From NCBI GenBank assembly GCA_013396655.1, contig WBMV01001135.1, forward strand, positions 62,001 to 126,000: 64,000 nucleotides of DNA, read 5' to 3'. This DNA comes from Campylorhamphus procurvoides. Lineage: Eukaryota; Chordata; Aves; Passeriformes; Dendrocolaptidae. The position numbers and the translations under genes are program-made. Every line of letters begins with the position of its first letter. Within the stretch, counting starts at the first letter, position 1. Below are positions 25,601 through 40,500 of the stretch, one piece after another. The notes under the pieces are model-generated. The model was not told where the DNA came from. It did not search any database and worked only from the letters and a program-made list of their open reading frames with translations.

Positions 25601-26605
25601 GACTGGATCTGCCTACAATCAAACAGGGTGATGCACAGCATAAATACAGACAGTGCAGTGCTCACTTGCTTCTACACTCCAGCAGGTCTGCAGTGATACT
25701 GGGCCACTGGAAGTATTTCTGAGATCTGTTATCATTATGTCTCTCAAGTCTCATGTTTTTATGAATTACTTGTTTTCACATGTGAAGAACCAGAATCAGG
25801 TCTGTTAATTAGATACATTACTTTAGGAAAGAGGGAGAACTGGAATGGAGAGAAGGGGAGGGGAGTCATAGAAGCCCCTATGGAAGGATTTCAGAAGAAG
25901 GATTTCTGCAGAGGCAGCTTACCACCTCACACAATTGGAAATACCTGCTACAAACTCATTTTTGCTAGAAAGTTTTCCAAAAGTTAGCATATCTGGGTTG
26001 GGTAATGCATTTATTTGACTTTTATTTGGCTAAAAATGAGGGGAACCATGACTTTTTGAACTGAGGAATGAAGTAAGACAGCATGGAGAGAAAGTGGAAG
26101 AATAGTGGACTGGATGGCAGAAACTGAAGTCATGAAACTGCATAAAATTGAAGCCAGTAGGAAGGATTAGGGAGGTGATTTGATGGTTAAATTGGGCAGA
26201 ATTGACAGAAGTTATCTGTATGGAAGCTCAGCAGGACTGCTGTGAACTCTATTAGCACAGGGATCAACCTTACTCTGAATGAACACAGCACTGTTATTTA
26301 ACACACTGTTCTCCCTCAGCCACATTTTATTGAGTATACTACCATTATTTGTACACCAAAGTAATCTCTTCCTAGGAGAAAATTTTGCTAAGAGGATTAT
26401 ATAGACTTAAAACGGTATGGAGAAAGGCATTAAAATAACCAAAGGCCTGGAAACCTGGAAGTGTCTGAATAATTAAGTTTTGCTTTAACACTATCTCTTT
26501 GTTGACTTTTAATAAGCTTTTGCATGCCAGCACCTCTATTTTAGCAGTAGTAAAATAGCATTTATAATGCTATTAATGGACTTCTTCAGGGGGCTGAGGG
26601 AGTGA

Positions 26606-26800
<195 letters not shown>

Positions 26801-29800
26801 TAAAGTCCAGACCTGCTCAGAGCTGTCTTCCCTGGTAATATTGTCTGCCTTTAGAATTAAAGGAAATTTATTGGGAAAGGAAAGGATGAATCTTTCCAAA
26901 GTTTCCTTGTACTGGAGAGATTCTCTCACTGGAGTCTGGAGAAGGGAAGCAAAGGCACAGGCAGCAACATTTTTTACCCTTCCCTGGCTCCCAGCTTTCT
27001 AGCTGTATGTCCTACCACATCCCATTCACCTAGTTACACCAGGGCTGCTTGGGGAGAAGCCCTGTGGGAGCTGTGCACTGCAGCCTTTTCTCGTGTACCC
27101 CATTATGCCACCTTACATGAGCTGGGAGAGCACTACTGGTACCGGTACCATGGCGCTCCAGCTCTGGCTTCCTCCTGAAGGTGCCCCTTTTGATCAAGGC
27201 TGCTGAAGGCTGTGGTGGTGTGGATGTGTTTATCTGGGGACCCTATTGTATGGCTGCCCTGTGGTGGTCCACGCAGGGAGGAGTGTAGCATCCTGCTCCA
27301 GGCACCTTTGTAGCATAGCTATCTTACTGCTTGAGGTGCTTGCACGGGGCACTGAAGAAGGTGCATAATTTTCTTGTTCACAGACATTAGCCCTGATCCT
27401 CGTTTCCCAGAAGGAAAGCAACAATTATTAGGAAATTCAGTCAGAGATTTTGATTACGTTAATCTATTCAGAAGCTTCAGCTAATTCTCTATAACCATTT
27501 TATGAAAAAAAAGGGAATGAAAATGAGAGCAGCCATGAAGATATGTGTGTCCTAAGAGTAGCTGGCAGCAAAAGTGTACTTTTGCCTCACATCAGGTAGC
27601 AGACAGGAAGTCTAATGAAGACAAGGCTGTTATGGATATCTGTAAACCCCCATATAGTGGAGCCCTTTACTTAGCAAAGAGAAGCCATGAAGCCCTTATC
27701 CCTTCTTCATCAAACCAAAAATTGTGTCATTTCCTAGTCTTCTTTTCTCTTGGGGAGTACCACTTATCTGTGAAGAATTCTCTCTCTTGGCAAAGCTGTT
27801 TATGTGTTCTGAACCTCCTTTTGTTTTGGCTAGGGAAGCTGAGAGGCAGGGACAGGAAGAAAAGGAAATTCTCCCCCAGTTAGCCCTCCTGCCCCACAGG
27901 CATATTATTGTCATGAGATTCTGCCGTCCAAGAGTATTTCTTACACGGAAATGTCTGAGGCATGTTACCAAAAGCATGCTGATTGCTTGTCTTTTCTTTC
28001 CTGATCTGTAGGAGAGGGTCAGCAAAAACAGTGCAAACTTCACCTCGTCTTAAACCTTGAGCTGGTTAAATTGAGTGTAAGGGAGACTTGAATTTTAAGT
28101 GAATAAATGCAAACTCCTATGCATTGTTTATATGAAATCAAGTTACATTAGCTTAATACAGTGCACAAATAGATTTATATTTATGGAATTTAGCTGGATT
28201 TAAAATTGATTTCAAATCCAGTTACATGTTTTAATATAAACCAGACATGAAATCACTATGACCCAGACAGGCTTATTTGTTTTATGTAACTAAAACAAAG
28301 TCCTTTATGGAAAAATTAATTTTCATCTGGACTCTTCATTGTGGGTGGGAACAGTTTTCATTGGCATAGATGAAGACATGATCACCTCCTTCCCCTCCTC
28401 CTCTAGATGGCTGTCCAGCCTGTACTGTTTGGGTAGCCAATCCATATCTATTGCAGTCCCTGAAACACCATTTTATAGCCACTGCCTTAAGGAGAGCTGG
28501 TGTTATGGCATGTTGCAGGTCAGGAGCTGTTTTCTGAGTGCCTTACCCATCCCTTCAGGCAGACCAAGCCTCTTCATTGCCACCCAGTTTTACTCATAAT
28601 TCAAGGCTTTCAGGCTGATTCTTAACCACCTTAAGTTAAATTGAGAGAGCAATATTAAATGACATAAGAGTATCCATGCAGGGATCTTCAGTGATTAGGA
28701 TAACACCTCACTTGAGCTAATGAGCCATTTAACTTTCCATTGCCAGCGTGTCACATACCTGGTCCTACCAGGCCTGATTCCCTCCTCCTTGCGTGCCCCA
28801 CCACAGTTCATGATTCCATGTCTGTTTGTTATCCTGTGATTTGGCAACCACAAGCAGTGGTGTAAAGTTGGCACGAAAGTTAACAGATCTGGTTTGCTCA
28901 GCTTGAGGTAAGGGTGATGCTAGGTGATGGCAGACAGGCCAAACAGAACTTGACATCCTGTGAGACACAGAGTGGGAGTAGACTTGTCCTTGCCCCTTTT
29001 TCCACAGTCTCAGTTAAGGCCATTTCCAACCACCTAAAACCAAACTGTGTACACGTTGCTATCTGTAAGACCATCATATACTAAATGTGGTGCTTATGAT
29101 GGTAAAAATAACACTATATAATCCAACCTGTATATATAATCAACTTTTCTTAGCATATCCTTGCTTCCTGCTAGTTTTTTTTTTTATTTCTTCTTTGCAG
29201 TTCTCTTTTTTTTTCCTGTTCAGATACTTTTACACTTTCTGTGGAAGTACTTGTCAACACAGCTGAAAATTCTAGGAGCAGAGAGAAAAGCATAATAGAA
29301 TGCTTTCCTGGTTTTTTAATTAAAGTAGAGGCAGACACAGTGAACCTGAGATTCAATTAGGTAATAGAAGTAGTTCTAAAAACATCCTCTTGTGGAGATC
29401 GTCATAGCAGTTCCATGCCAGTGTAAGTATTCTGCAAAAGACATTAAGCAGCAGTGAGAGGGGCTGCTTCCTGAGGCACCCACAGCTCTCTGTGCTTCCG
29501 TCCAAAATGGTGTGCTTGTGTTTTCTGGCAAGAGCTGTGGCATCTGAGAGCCTGGGATAGGCCTCTATAAGCCCTCTTACTCGTCTATACATTACCACTG
29601 AAGACCCATTCTGAAAAATGGCTGGTCAGTACTAGTTTCCTGTGGATCTTTTTCACCTTTCTGCTTTGCTGGGCTTTCATGTGGACATGGGTTCTTCTCC
29701 TGCAGTGTCCTGAACACCCTGAGCCTAGCAAAGAGTTTAAGTGCATTTTTTGGACTTGAGTCAGTGTTCTCAGCACAGTACAGGATCTGGCCCTCATAGA

Positions 29801-30753
29801 GAGGATCATGTTGAAGGTTTTCAATCACAACAGGTACCAAATCTAGTATTCTCATCTAGTGATGGGATGGAGAGAAAAGGGGAACTGTAACTCCATGCCT
29901 TATTGCAGTGTAACTGGATCCCTGGGCAAACAGACACAGCAAGGAAAAGGATTGTACTTGGGTGGGAGTAGAGACTAGTGGGTGGAAAGCCTCCCTCAGA
30001 CTTGAGCTCTGCCAATTCATATGGCTCATTTGATAGCAAGAGACGGATCCTTCTCCTTCGTAAATTGCTTGTTTTCTCCACCTTGTATAAATGAAAGATT
30101 AATCCAAGTTGTACAGTTTCTTGCAAGGCAGCAGAGTGTGAACTTTTGTGTTTCTTCCTTACCACTCTGGCCCTCAGTGCTATTTTCAGGGGAGAAAAAG
30201 GCTCTTTTTACAGTCCAACAAAGGGTCATTAATTTAAAGGGCTTTTGAGACCCAGGACACTTATCAGAAGTAGCCACTATGCTTTGACAGAAGATAAAGG
30301 ACTGTCGTACAGTTAAGACACTGGTGCCAAAGGAAAAGTCTATTGCTTAGAGGTGAGAGATCCAGAAATGGAAACAGAGCAATTGTTCTGTCTTGTGGGC
30401 AACCATCATCTACTCTACAAAAATGAGCAAGTCCCTTCGCCAACCCGTTGTTGCTCTGGGGACATTCAGAGCTTATTTACTGCACTGAGTTAAATTATGC
30501 TAATTTGTACTGTTTCTCAACATGGATATCAACTTGTAGTATAGCACAGGTAAGTGTCTCATTGATCAGATCCCATGGACTACAGCTGTTAAGAGCTATA
30601 GGGCTTAACACGAATTAACCCCATTTTGTGTCTTACAGCACTAGATAAATATTTTACCTATCACAGCTGGTGGGGAAGTCCCTTGGGGTTCTGGAATAAG
30701 GGCTACAGTGAAAGTCTGAACTGCTGGAGGCTTGATGAGAGCATTCCTTTTAA

Positions 30754-31053
<300 letters not shown>

Positions 31054-31104
31054 AAGCATCTCTGTCTGTGGAGAAAACACTCTTTCTGCAGCATGATCTG
31101 TTAA

Positions 31105-31158
31105 GAAACAAACAAACAAAAAACCAAAACAAAACAACAAAAAAAACAAACAAAAAAG
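31105..31158. repeat. (AAAC)n-like tract in TAGLN3 3' UTR
   Basis: About 54 bases of A and C in AAAC and AAAAC units begin about 50 bases after the TAGLN3 stop codon. Low-complexity sequence that would be part of the mRNA. Confidence 0.75.
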
Positions 31159-31468
31159 CTCATTAGTTCCCTTTCTGCCTGATTTTTAATAGTTAGTCCT
31201 CTCTAAGGTTTGGGGGATTTTTGGTTTGGTTTGTTTTCTTTGCAGCTGCAAGAGTTTATCTAAGAACTCGGGTTTTTGTGGTGGTGTGTGTCAGTTCACA
31301 GCACGTGCGCACTGCTGCCTCCTACTTTCACTTCTGAACTATGCAAAGACAATTATTCTGTGTTAATTTATTTGCAAAGTGTTATCTTCCATATTTGTCT
31401 CACACTGCACTTGTATTTCAACCAGTAACCTCGTTCTTCAATTCAGTGATGATATTGTTTGACCTAAG

Positions 31469-31474
31469 AATAAA
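31469..31474 (+). terminator. TAGLN3: Candidate poly(A) signal of TAGLN3
   Basis: AATAAA about 415 bases after the stop, in the setting CCTAAGAATAAAGATAAATT. First canonical hexamer after the stop codon, giving a 3' UTR of modest length. Confidence 0.55.
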
Positions 31475-34400
31475 GATAAATTAAAGACACCTCTTAGACT
31501 CATTATTTAGAGGTAAAAGCAAGTAAAACCAATGACCACATTGTGCAGAAGAGTCAAGTGTTTTCAATGGTCAGTCTGTTCCATCTCTAACCCAGAGCCC
31601 TGTCTGAGTGACTTCTTGCTGTAGTGTTTACAGTCTTTGTTGCATGTTCTATTTAGTGTTTGTCTAAAGGCACACCCAATGAATTTTCCTAAAAAGAAGG
31701 AAACATTTAGTATCCATTGAGTCTGATTCATGTAGTCCCACCCAATTTAGTGTGCTGGGTCAACTGCAGTCCACAAACTTGCGGATCGAGCTAAAATCAG
31801 TTTAGTAGGGAAAGCGAAAGCTGTATGTGAAACCAAAGCAAAAAGAGGAATTAATTCACTATTTCCCGCTGACAGACAGACATTCAGCCATTTCTGGAAA
31901 GCATGGCCTCAGTAAGCATGATGGTTATTGTTACTACAGTTGTGCTCTTCTTCCTTACTTCTGATCCTGACACAGGATGTATGGAATATCCCTTTGGCCA
32001 GCTGGGGTTAGCTGTTCCAGCTGTGTCCCCTCCCCACTTCTTGCCCACCCCAGCTGTGGGGGCAGAATGAGAAAGACAGAAGACTTTGGCACTGTTCAGG
32101 CACTGTTTAGCAGTAGCCACCCCACTGGTGTGTTACTAAATTCTTTAGTCACCAGTCCAAAGCACAGCACTCTACAGGCTTCATCCCAGCCAGACTCAGT
32201 ACACCCAGCAGCCAGTGAGTCTTCAGACTTGGGGAATTCTTCACTGTGAAAGAACAGTCTATCAGACAGAGGTGAGAACAGGCTTCATCTTGTGATAGTT
32301 GACACTATATCAAGCCAAACACAAAGCAAGGTGTGTTTTAAATGCAGCAGAAGAAATAGAACAAAAGTCCCAGAACAATTCTGACCTTTAAAATGCCCAG
32401 AGTTCAAATTCAAATAATCTGTAAGTGTGGCTGGTGGTTCATTCGGGAGCAGTTTGCTGAAGTGTCAATAAAACTCTCAGATATAGTCACCTGGCCACAG
32501 GAGCTTACCAGAGCATACTTGACTTGCTGCTCAGTGCAGGTTGTTTCAGGGCTGTGTGGCACATACACTTGAGAGGTCCAGACAATTTTCTCTGCAGAGT
32601 TTTCTTGCTGTTAATTATCTCTGCTGGCTTCATTTGCAAAATCAAATCACTTTTTCCCCACAAGTAAGTGGGAAGGCAAGCATGATAACTGAACTCTGTG
32701 AGCCCTTTTTTCTTGGTTTTAATTCATGACAGACTTCCAAGAAGGCCTGAAAATGTAATACCTAGTCAGGTAACAAATGAAGAGTAATCTGTTTTGACAG
32801 CTGTCTGAGTGCCTAGATAAATTGGTAGGGGTGACTTCTGTCTGGCTCTAAACCAAATGACACATGGTGTCAGCTAGTTGTTTACTAAGTAGCCCTGGGG
32901 CCAGTGATACACAAGTTGATGTGGCTTCAAAAGTTTCTATCACTGACTAAATTGAATCCCAGCTCATAGGAGGCTCTGTTGTCCCTGTCAGGAGAAGGGA
33001 ATAACATCTCCCCACTTCAGCCAAGCACTTCAGAGCAGAGCAAGCAAGAAGTGATTTGAAGGTCACATTACATGGTTGGAGCTGATCTACAGTAACTGCC
33101 ACTGAAAAGGTCCTGGCCACACTAGTACCTCCTCTTATACCTGCCAGGGCATTTTGGCTCCTCACTGTGTTCCTGACAACATGTTTTCTGTGTTTACTAC
33201 CTGTGCAGGGATATTTTTCTGTTACTTAGGAGTTAGTTCAGCAGAGGAGCAGATGACCACCCCAGACAGTGCATCTCAGGTAAGAGCTCACCTTTCAGTT
33301 GTGCAAAGTATAATACATAACTTCCCCATAGACATGACATTATGTGTAACATGAAGAGAATAGCAGCTTTTCTTACTAAAAGCAAATAAGCTGACTAAGG
33401 AAATCTGGGCTGATGGCAAGACAAATGCCTGCCACCAGAAATTTCACCTTGATGAATGTGAAACAACAGCCACCTTCCTCTAATAGAAACTAGAAAGTTG
33501 CAGCCACAGCAGGCAAAATGGCTGGATGGGATGAGCTGGAAGAACTGTCTTGAAGGTAAGTAAGAGGTCTAAGACATCACAACCCCACACCTTCTGCCCC
33601 ACACCAACTCCACAGGGGACACAGGATCTGTCCTGAACTTGGTGACCTGGGTCTCCCCTCTCTGTTTGGCTTCAGAATTCCCATTCTGTATGTCCTTCTC
33701 TCTAAAAACACTGTTTTTAAGTGTTGTATGCCAGTTCAGTTCCCAGGTTATGTTGCTTTCTGTATGCCTGATGCCATGCTGTGGCATCACCTGCTCCACT
33801 GTCAAATTTTCTCCTGACCTTGCAGGAAGTGGAGAGGACCCAGGCAAATTCAGATCCAAATTATTAGCATGGCTGACTCAGAAGAGCAGATGGATCTACT
33901 GGTCAGAGCAGCAGTTCGTCTGGCCCCCCAGTCTGCCTGTGACAATAACAAAAAAAGAGGCTACAGTCCATCAAACTGATCTAGCTATTAATATCTGGCA
34001 GTCACTGCTGCAAAGTATACTTTATTCTGTGGGCTAACCTTATCCTTCCATATCCCCATATGATAGATTTAGAAATATTAATGCTATTGTTAATTAAATG
34101 CTAACACACTCGGGCCTACTAATCTTCTTCTTTAAAATATCCTTACTACTAAGTTTACAAACGTCTTAAGCTAAGAAGTAAATTAATACAGTACCATGCT
34201 AGTTGTAACCAAGTTAGCAGGAAGCATTATCACTTCTCTTATATTAGCAATAAGCCATTGTAAGTTTGGTTCTACTGCATCAAAAACATTTACACAGGTC
34301 TCCCAGAAGGCTAATTAATTTTTGTAACAACCTCTGCATTATTACTACTTAAAAGCCTTGTTATACATTAGAATAAAAGCATAAAAGAACTTTGAACACT

Positions 34401-34631
34401 GAGGGGTATAGTACGTGTTTGAAAGAAGGGGTTTCATGTTTCCTCTCCTAGCTCTACTGCTTAGGAGAGGGTTTCCTCTGCAGATGATTAACAACATCTC
34501 CCTGAAGGCTGTGGGTTCAGTTTGACAGTGAGATGAGCTAAGATAAATCACTCACATGCTGCCTTATAATCCTGTTTGAAGCTTGACTATAACATAATCA
34601 GCTATCCCAGTTTAAGAATGGAACGGAATAG

Positions 34632-34710
34632 AGAATAGAATAGAATAGAATAGAATAGAATAGAATAGAATAGAATAGAATAGAATAGAATAGAATAGAA
34701 AGAATAGAAT
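34632..34710. repeat. Pentanucleotide microsatellite (GAATA)n
   Basis: About 13-14 nearly perfect GAATA units with a few imperfect units at the ends. Long pure arrays of this kind are usually length-polymorphic. Confidence 0.95.
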
Positions 34711-37465
34711 TTTTTGTGAAAAAAATGCTTTAAATATCATCGCCTTCAATAAGTGTACCACAGAGAGCCCCATCATAGCAAACTGGACCAGAAACACCTT
34801 AAATATTGCTGCCCTTTAGCTTCAGTTTGCCATACCTGTAGACAAGTAAATGACATTTATCTGCCTACACAAAGGTTTTGAGACCATGATCTCAATATGA
34901 ACAATTGTTTAGTAATTTCTTTTTATCATTAAAGTGGCATCTAATGGCCTTCAGAAAGGATGCTCAACATGAGTGAGGGAGGAAGAGCCAAATGCATGAG
35001 TGTGGAATCCAAGTTCGTCCTCATGTATAAGAAGAGCAGAAAGAAAACACAATGAACAGAAAGTCAGTATCAAGTCCAGCCAGTTTAATTAAGCAGGAAT
35101 TTGAGAACTGTCAGGCCAACATAACATGGTGTGTTTTAGATAAAAACTAATGAGGGTGAACGGCATGAAGAGGCTTTGCTCTTCAGTAAATTAGCCCACA
35201 GCATCACTTTCTAAGATGCCTCTGCTAAGCAGCATCCCCCACACACAGCAGGAATGAGAGGAGAAGGAAGGTCCTGCTGCCAACAGTGGGCACAAACAGC
35301 CTTCCTTTCACCTGGGAGCTGCCTGCATAGGTTGTTCACACATTGGCCATAATGCATTCAGACAAAGCCTGTCTTGTTTTACTGACTTCTTAGGCCAAAA
35401 CAGAGCCACCAAGGAGCAAGCACTCAGGACATCAGAGGTTCATTTCTGTGTCTTTAATTGATTGCACTTGGCTCTGTTTGCATTGTCTGGATTTGTTACC
35501 TCCATTCCTCTAATGGAAGGACTGATACTAATAGTGGTGAATTGAACAGCTCAGACATTAATAGCATCACTGATACAATAATGTCTCCTAACTAGAAATA
35601 AGCTTTAAATATGTTGAGAAGGAAAGTTGAGCACCTTCAGAGATAAGAAATTCAGCCATTTACTCAAAGCCTGTTCTTTGACTGCCATGGTGGGTCCTGA
35701 GCCAGGGGGTGTGGAGTTACCAAGGCTGCAGATAAGCCTGTGTATACAGACCTTCCTCCAGCTATTTTGTATTCTATAAACTTAGAAGGAAACATAAAAG
35801 CTGATATTTTTAATGCGTACATAAGCTACCAAGGCAATCAATCTGCAATACCCTGAATTGAAGACTGGCATCAAACAGACAGGCAGAAGAACAGACAATT
35901 TTGTCAGCATGAGTTTTACACACAGTATCCTTTTGACTGGAAACAAACTATTTTCCCCTTCGCTGTCCTGCAGAAAAGACAAGTGGCAGGGGCAAGAAGA
36001 CAGCACAAATGACTGCTAGGAAAACATGCAGAGACAGCCACTACTCCCCATCCTAATAAATCAATGTACCTATTTAAACTTTGCTGAGGTTGCTCTTCCC
36101 ACAAGAATCTCCAAAATAAACCCCCCATAGTTCTATGACTAAGCTTGAGCAGTAGAAAACCATGAGATAAAATGGCAGAGGGGAGAGACAAAAATAAATT
36201 AACTATTACCATAAGCAGAAAATCACAGCCTTTGATGGAAGGAAGTTTTTTGTTCCCATCTTGCAGTATTTGTGCAACACCAAAGTGCATGATGCTGTGA
36301 CATTCAAGTGAAGTTATAATGCCATTCCTCAGATGTAGAAATAGAATTGTCAGTGGTCCCATTGGATTTTATAGGGGAAATTAGAGAGGTGACCTTTCTT
36401 CCTAATGAAGTTTCTGTTAAATGTCTCACTTTGGTAGAAATGTTACAGGAGTAAATCCTATGCTCCAGTGAGTCAGTGCTCTGCAGACCATGTGGCAGCT
36501 TCAATCCTCTTGCCTAGGTTCAGAAGTGATGTCCAGAAACACAAGAGAGGTCTCTGCTGTGCTTTGAGACCTGCAGGGCCCAGATCCTGCCTGGTGAAGG
36601 GAGAGGCAGTGCTGGAGGGAAGAATCGAGCACCCCCAGGCATGTGGCTTGCGGGGGCTTGAAGCAGCACATGTCTGAGACAGTCTGATGACTACTGAGTA
36701 TTTCCAAACTGAATTTTAAGAAAGGGTATGTACTGTCATCTTGTCAATAAAGATGTGAGGTGAATGAAAGCTTTTTTGTTTGCACAGAAATTGACTAAAT
36801 GCTCTGTTTCTCTAATATCTTGTCAAGGCATGGAAAGGACGACAAAAAAGAATAGGGATTGCTTGAGGAGCAGGTTTTGCATTAATGTCATTATGAGTCA
36901 ACACTTGATTCTAAGTTTCTTTGTATTAGATCCCACACATAATGTAAATGTAAGGGTGACTTTGCTGCTTCCAGCTCCTTCCAGCACACAACTCAAGAGT
37001 TGTTTTGACCAGGCTCTCAAAGGTGCTGGAGGAGTGCTTCCCTCCATGCATGTGCCCTAGCATCCCCAGAGATGCTGAGCACTGGACCTGGTCTTTGTGG
37101 CTTTTGCTCTTGGTAAAAGGGGACAAAACCCCTTCCTCATTTCTCAGGAAGACGGTCACATAGTGGCTTTAAGGTGCTTGAATACCATGGCAACATTGGT
37201 TTTCCAAGTGAATAGAAAAACTTTTTGATTTCAGGAGCAAAAATCAATAAATCAGGTAAGAGTTGGAAGGTGTAAGTGGAATATCAGGGGAATCTGTGCA
37301 TGTGCCAGAAGTGTTCATCATCTCCTGACATCTGTAAGGTGACCTTTTCACCTGATCTGCCACAGCATTCAGATGCATCAAGCATTGTGCCAAAGTTCTG
37401 TCACTGGTGTTAAATCAAAGCAGTATTTCTTGGATTCCCCTACCTCAGAAGTTTCCTTCAGAATA

Positions 37466-37538
37466 TGGGTAATGGTTGGACTCAAAGAGAGGTCTCAACA
37501 AGGTTCTTTTTCAACCTAAATGATTCTATGATTCTATG
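37466..37538 (+). mobile_element. CR1 retroposon 3' tail (forward)
   Basis: ATGGTTGGACTCAAAGAGAG, then TTTTTCAACCTAAATGATTC and two ATTCTATG units. This is the characteristic CR1 3' end. Severe 5' truncation leaves about 70 bases recognisable. Confidence 0.85.
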
Positions 37539-40500
37539 AAGATGAGCTACAGCTGGGTACCCACATAGCAGCTGGAGAAGGTTTTGCTGCTGAAAAGCAA
37601 GAGCTTGTGCTTAAGCCAGGTGAATTTGGTTGCTAGATTGCAGGAGGAAACTGCAGTGAAAGGTTCAAGCCTTGCCTGAGAAGAGAGAAGGTGAAGTAAA
37701 CCCTGCATAAGCCAAAGTGTACTTTGCTTTCCTGTTGTGGGAGATTTTGCTCTGAGGCAGTGCCCCTAAAATGGTTCAAAATTCACAGGTGCTGCTGTGA
37801 CCGTGGCAAAGCAGCTATTAATCCTTCTTGACTGTTTCTTACTCAGGGTGTTTGTTGTTGGGTGTTGAGGGAGCTGTTGTTAACCAGGGGTAGCATGGCC
37901 ACAGCTGGAAGTGAACCATGTGGAGATGAGGCTTTGTGAAGGTGTCTGTCTCCTGAGAGCTGGAGCTGCTGGTCCAAAGGACAGCTGAATCACCTGGGAG
38001 AGCCTCCCAGCTCAGATGTGCTGACTCCCACCGTGAAACTAAGACAAATCAGGAAATATGCCAAAAGAATAAGATAATTATAGAAGTTTGCTAATGAGAT
38101 TGGTTAGAGTTGCCAACAAAACTGGTTTAAGTTACTTTTTGAGCCAAGTTGAAAAGGACACAGTGAAGAAGACCCATGATCTTCATTCCCATGACCCCCG
38201 AAGACCCCAACCCAGGAAAAATGGAAACCAACATGCAAACTCAGATGGGAGGAGCACGGGGTGGAGAAAATGAAAATTACTTCTCAGAACTGATTAGAAT
38301 AAGCCTGCCTTTTTAAATAAAATAATACATATATACAAAGAAATAATGAATATGCATGTTGTAACTGTATTTAAACAGACCTGTGAGCACAGACAGGTGT
38401 GTGTATCTTTGGTGGATCAATCCCCCATGCACCCAGCATGCTGAATAAATGTACCCTCTCTACAGCTACCTGGTTGTGGGGTCTTTTTCCATACATCAGT
38501 CTATGATGAGGATCAAAAGCAAAATTACTGCTTACAAGCAGATCCAGCAGCCTCCGTACTCTGTAAAATGAATCCATGAATGATTAAACAAGTTTTTGTG
38601 CTGCTTGCTTGCTTTTTAAGTGGGAGTTGTGAAATAAAAGCAAGCCCTAGTACTGCCATGTCACTGAAGCAGGCTGCACGAGTGAACCTCACTTTGGCAG
38701 AATATGTTCTGTATTTAAAGTGCCTATCTCTATGTAATATGATGAGTCCCTTAAGAATCACCTTCTGCAGTTGCTCTGCAAATTGCGCTTCTACTGGAGG
38801 AAAGTACATCCAGACATATTGGATAATTAGCTGGAGATAAACGGGCCCAGGGAGCACTTAGCTGCAGGAGCAATGATGCTCGTGCCCTTCAGCTAAGTAT
38901 AAATGCCTGATCTTTAAAAAGCAGGAGATATAGAGGAAGGAGATTTCAGTCCTGAACATTGCCTGCTTTCTTTAAGAGCCTTTCTTCTAGGTATAATGGG
39001 ATGAATCATAAACCTTAATATTCATCCGGAATGAATCTTTAATTTTGAAGATAATGAATTTCAGAAAATGTTACATTCTTTATAGTGATTTTGAAATAAA
39101 AGGAGCAATTATTTAGGACAACCTCCTTAAAATAATATTGTTAGTTTAATTGTACTGTAGGTATAACACGTGGGACCAAGGCCAGCAGAGAATGGTTAGC
39201 ATGCTTTAAAGTTCAAAACTTTGCAATGATATTTTTAGAGTATCAGAATATGCAGAATGAAAACAGTTGGATTTATTTGCTTGCAGTGTCATGGCTGTGA
39301 GATGTGTGGTCAGCAAAGTCTGCACAGAATTGAACTGCAGTGGTCATGGCTGGCCTGAGTGAGGGGAGTGGTGCACATAACACCCTGTAATGGGCAGAGA
39401 AAACAAGAGAGTGGGATTTTTTTATTTGTTCATTTTCTTGTTTGTTGAGTTTTTTTTTGATTCCTGGACTCCTTGTTTAAATCTGAAAAGGGGAAGGAAT
39501 ATGATTTGATAGAAAATAAAAACTTTCCTACAAACATTTCCTACCTGCTCCTAATTTGCCTGTTTTCCTTAGGAAAACAAATGCAAATCAGAAAGAAAAA
39601 CTGATTAGAAGAATAGGTGGATTTAAATCTGTCTTCCTGTGAGCAGACTTCATATAACACATGAAATACAGGGAAAAGTGGACATAATAAAGTAAGTTTT
39701 TGGAATAAAAAAGAAGACTACAGTGGAGGGGGAGCAGCTGTTCTTACACAAAAAATAAGGAAGATCTTCCTCATTTGGGAGAAAAGGGAGATAAATGACC
39801 TCTACAAATGGAAACAAAAACAGCCACACAGTGTCATCAATACCACTCCTTCTGTCATCATAGGTCACCAGGGGTCTGGAATTTTATTTATTCCTTTGGT
39901 CAATATTTCTATGTTCTCAGTTAATGCTTCTTATTTAAATCTATATGTAGCAAGTGAAAGTGAAAGTCCCGTCATCTTGGCTGGGAATGAGGAAATGCAG
40001 ATCTTTATTCACATTAGTGGGAAGTTGTTCATAGTGGAGACCAGTAATGTACATTGCTTGTTTACTTGGCTGTCTAAAGATAAAACCCAATGATCAGCAC
40101 AATGCACATGCTGTCACCAGATCCTCCTCTCTGGGCACAGGCAGAACTGCTGTGCTGGGATAAACTGTTCCTGTGTCCAGGAGGAGCTACTGAAAGAACA
40201 AAGAAACTACAGGCAGTGCTCCTACTGATATGCTTTTATTCCAAGATGGATGAGTTGCTGTCCATCAAAAGGCAACCAAGACCTCTAAATGAACAATTTT
40301 TTTAATGTAATTTTTTTTAAAACTGCTTTGCTCCTTGGAGCAAGAAAAACTAACTCCAAAAATAGTTCTTTATAGAACATTACTTATGAGTTGGGTGCTC
40401 ATAACTACACTTGGTCCTTTGAGGTAAAGGACATGGCTGTTGCCATTTGCTTGGTGTTTTACAGAACGAATCATGTTTCCTTCCTCAGGATTCATTAGAA

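Noticed and set aside
33639..34037. 132-codon + strand frame in the TAGLN3-TMPRSS7 gap
   Set aside because: No homology I can recognise, and a 96-codon frame overlaps on the other strand. No promoter or poly(A) context.
35916..36362. 148-codon - strand frame, hydrophobic and Leu-rich
   Set aside because: The longest frame in the gap on that strand, but composition follows the T-rich strand and nothing marks it as an exon. Left out without further evidence.
37180..37200. CCATGGCAAC as a second RFX X-box
   Set aside because: Only one half-site fits; the other half (GGTATT on the reverse strand) does not match the pattern.
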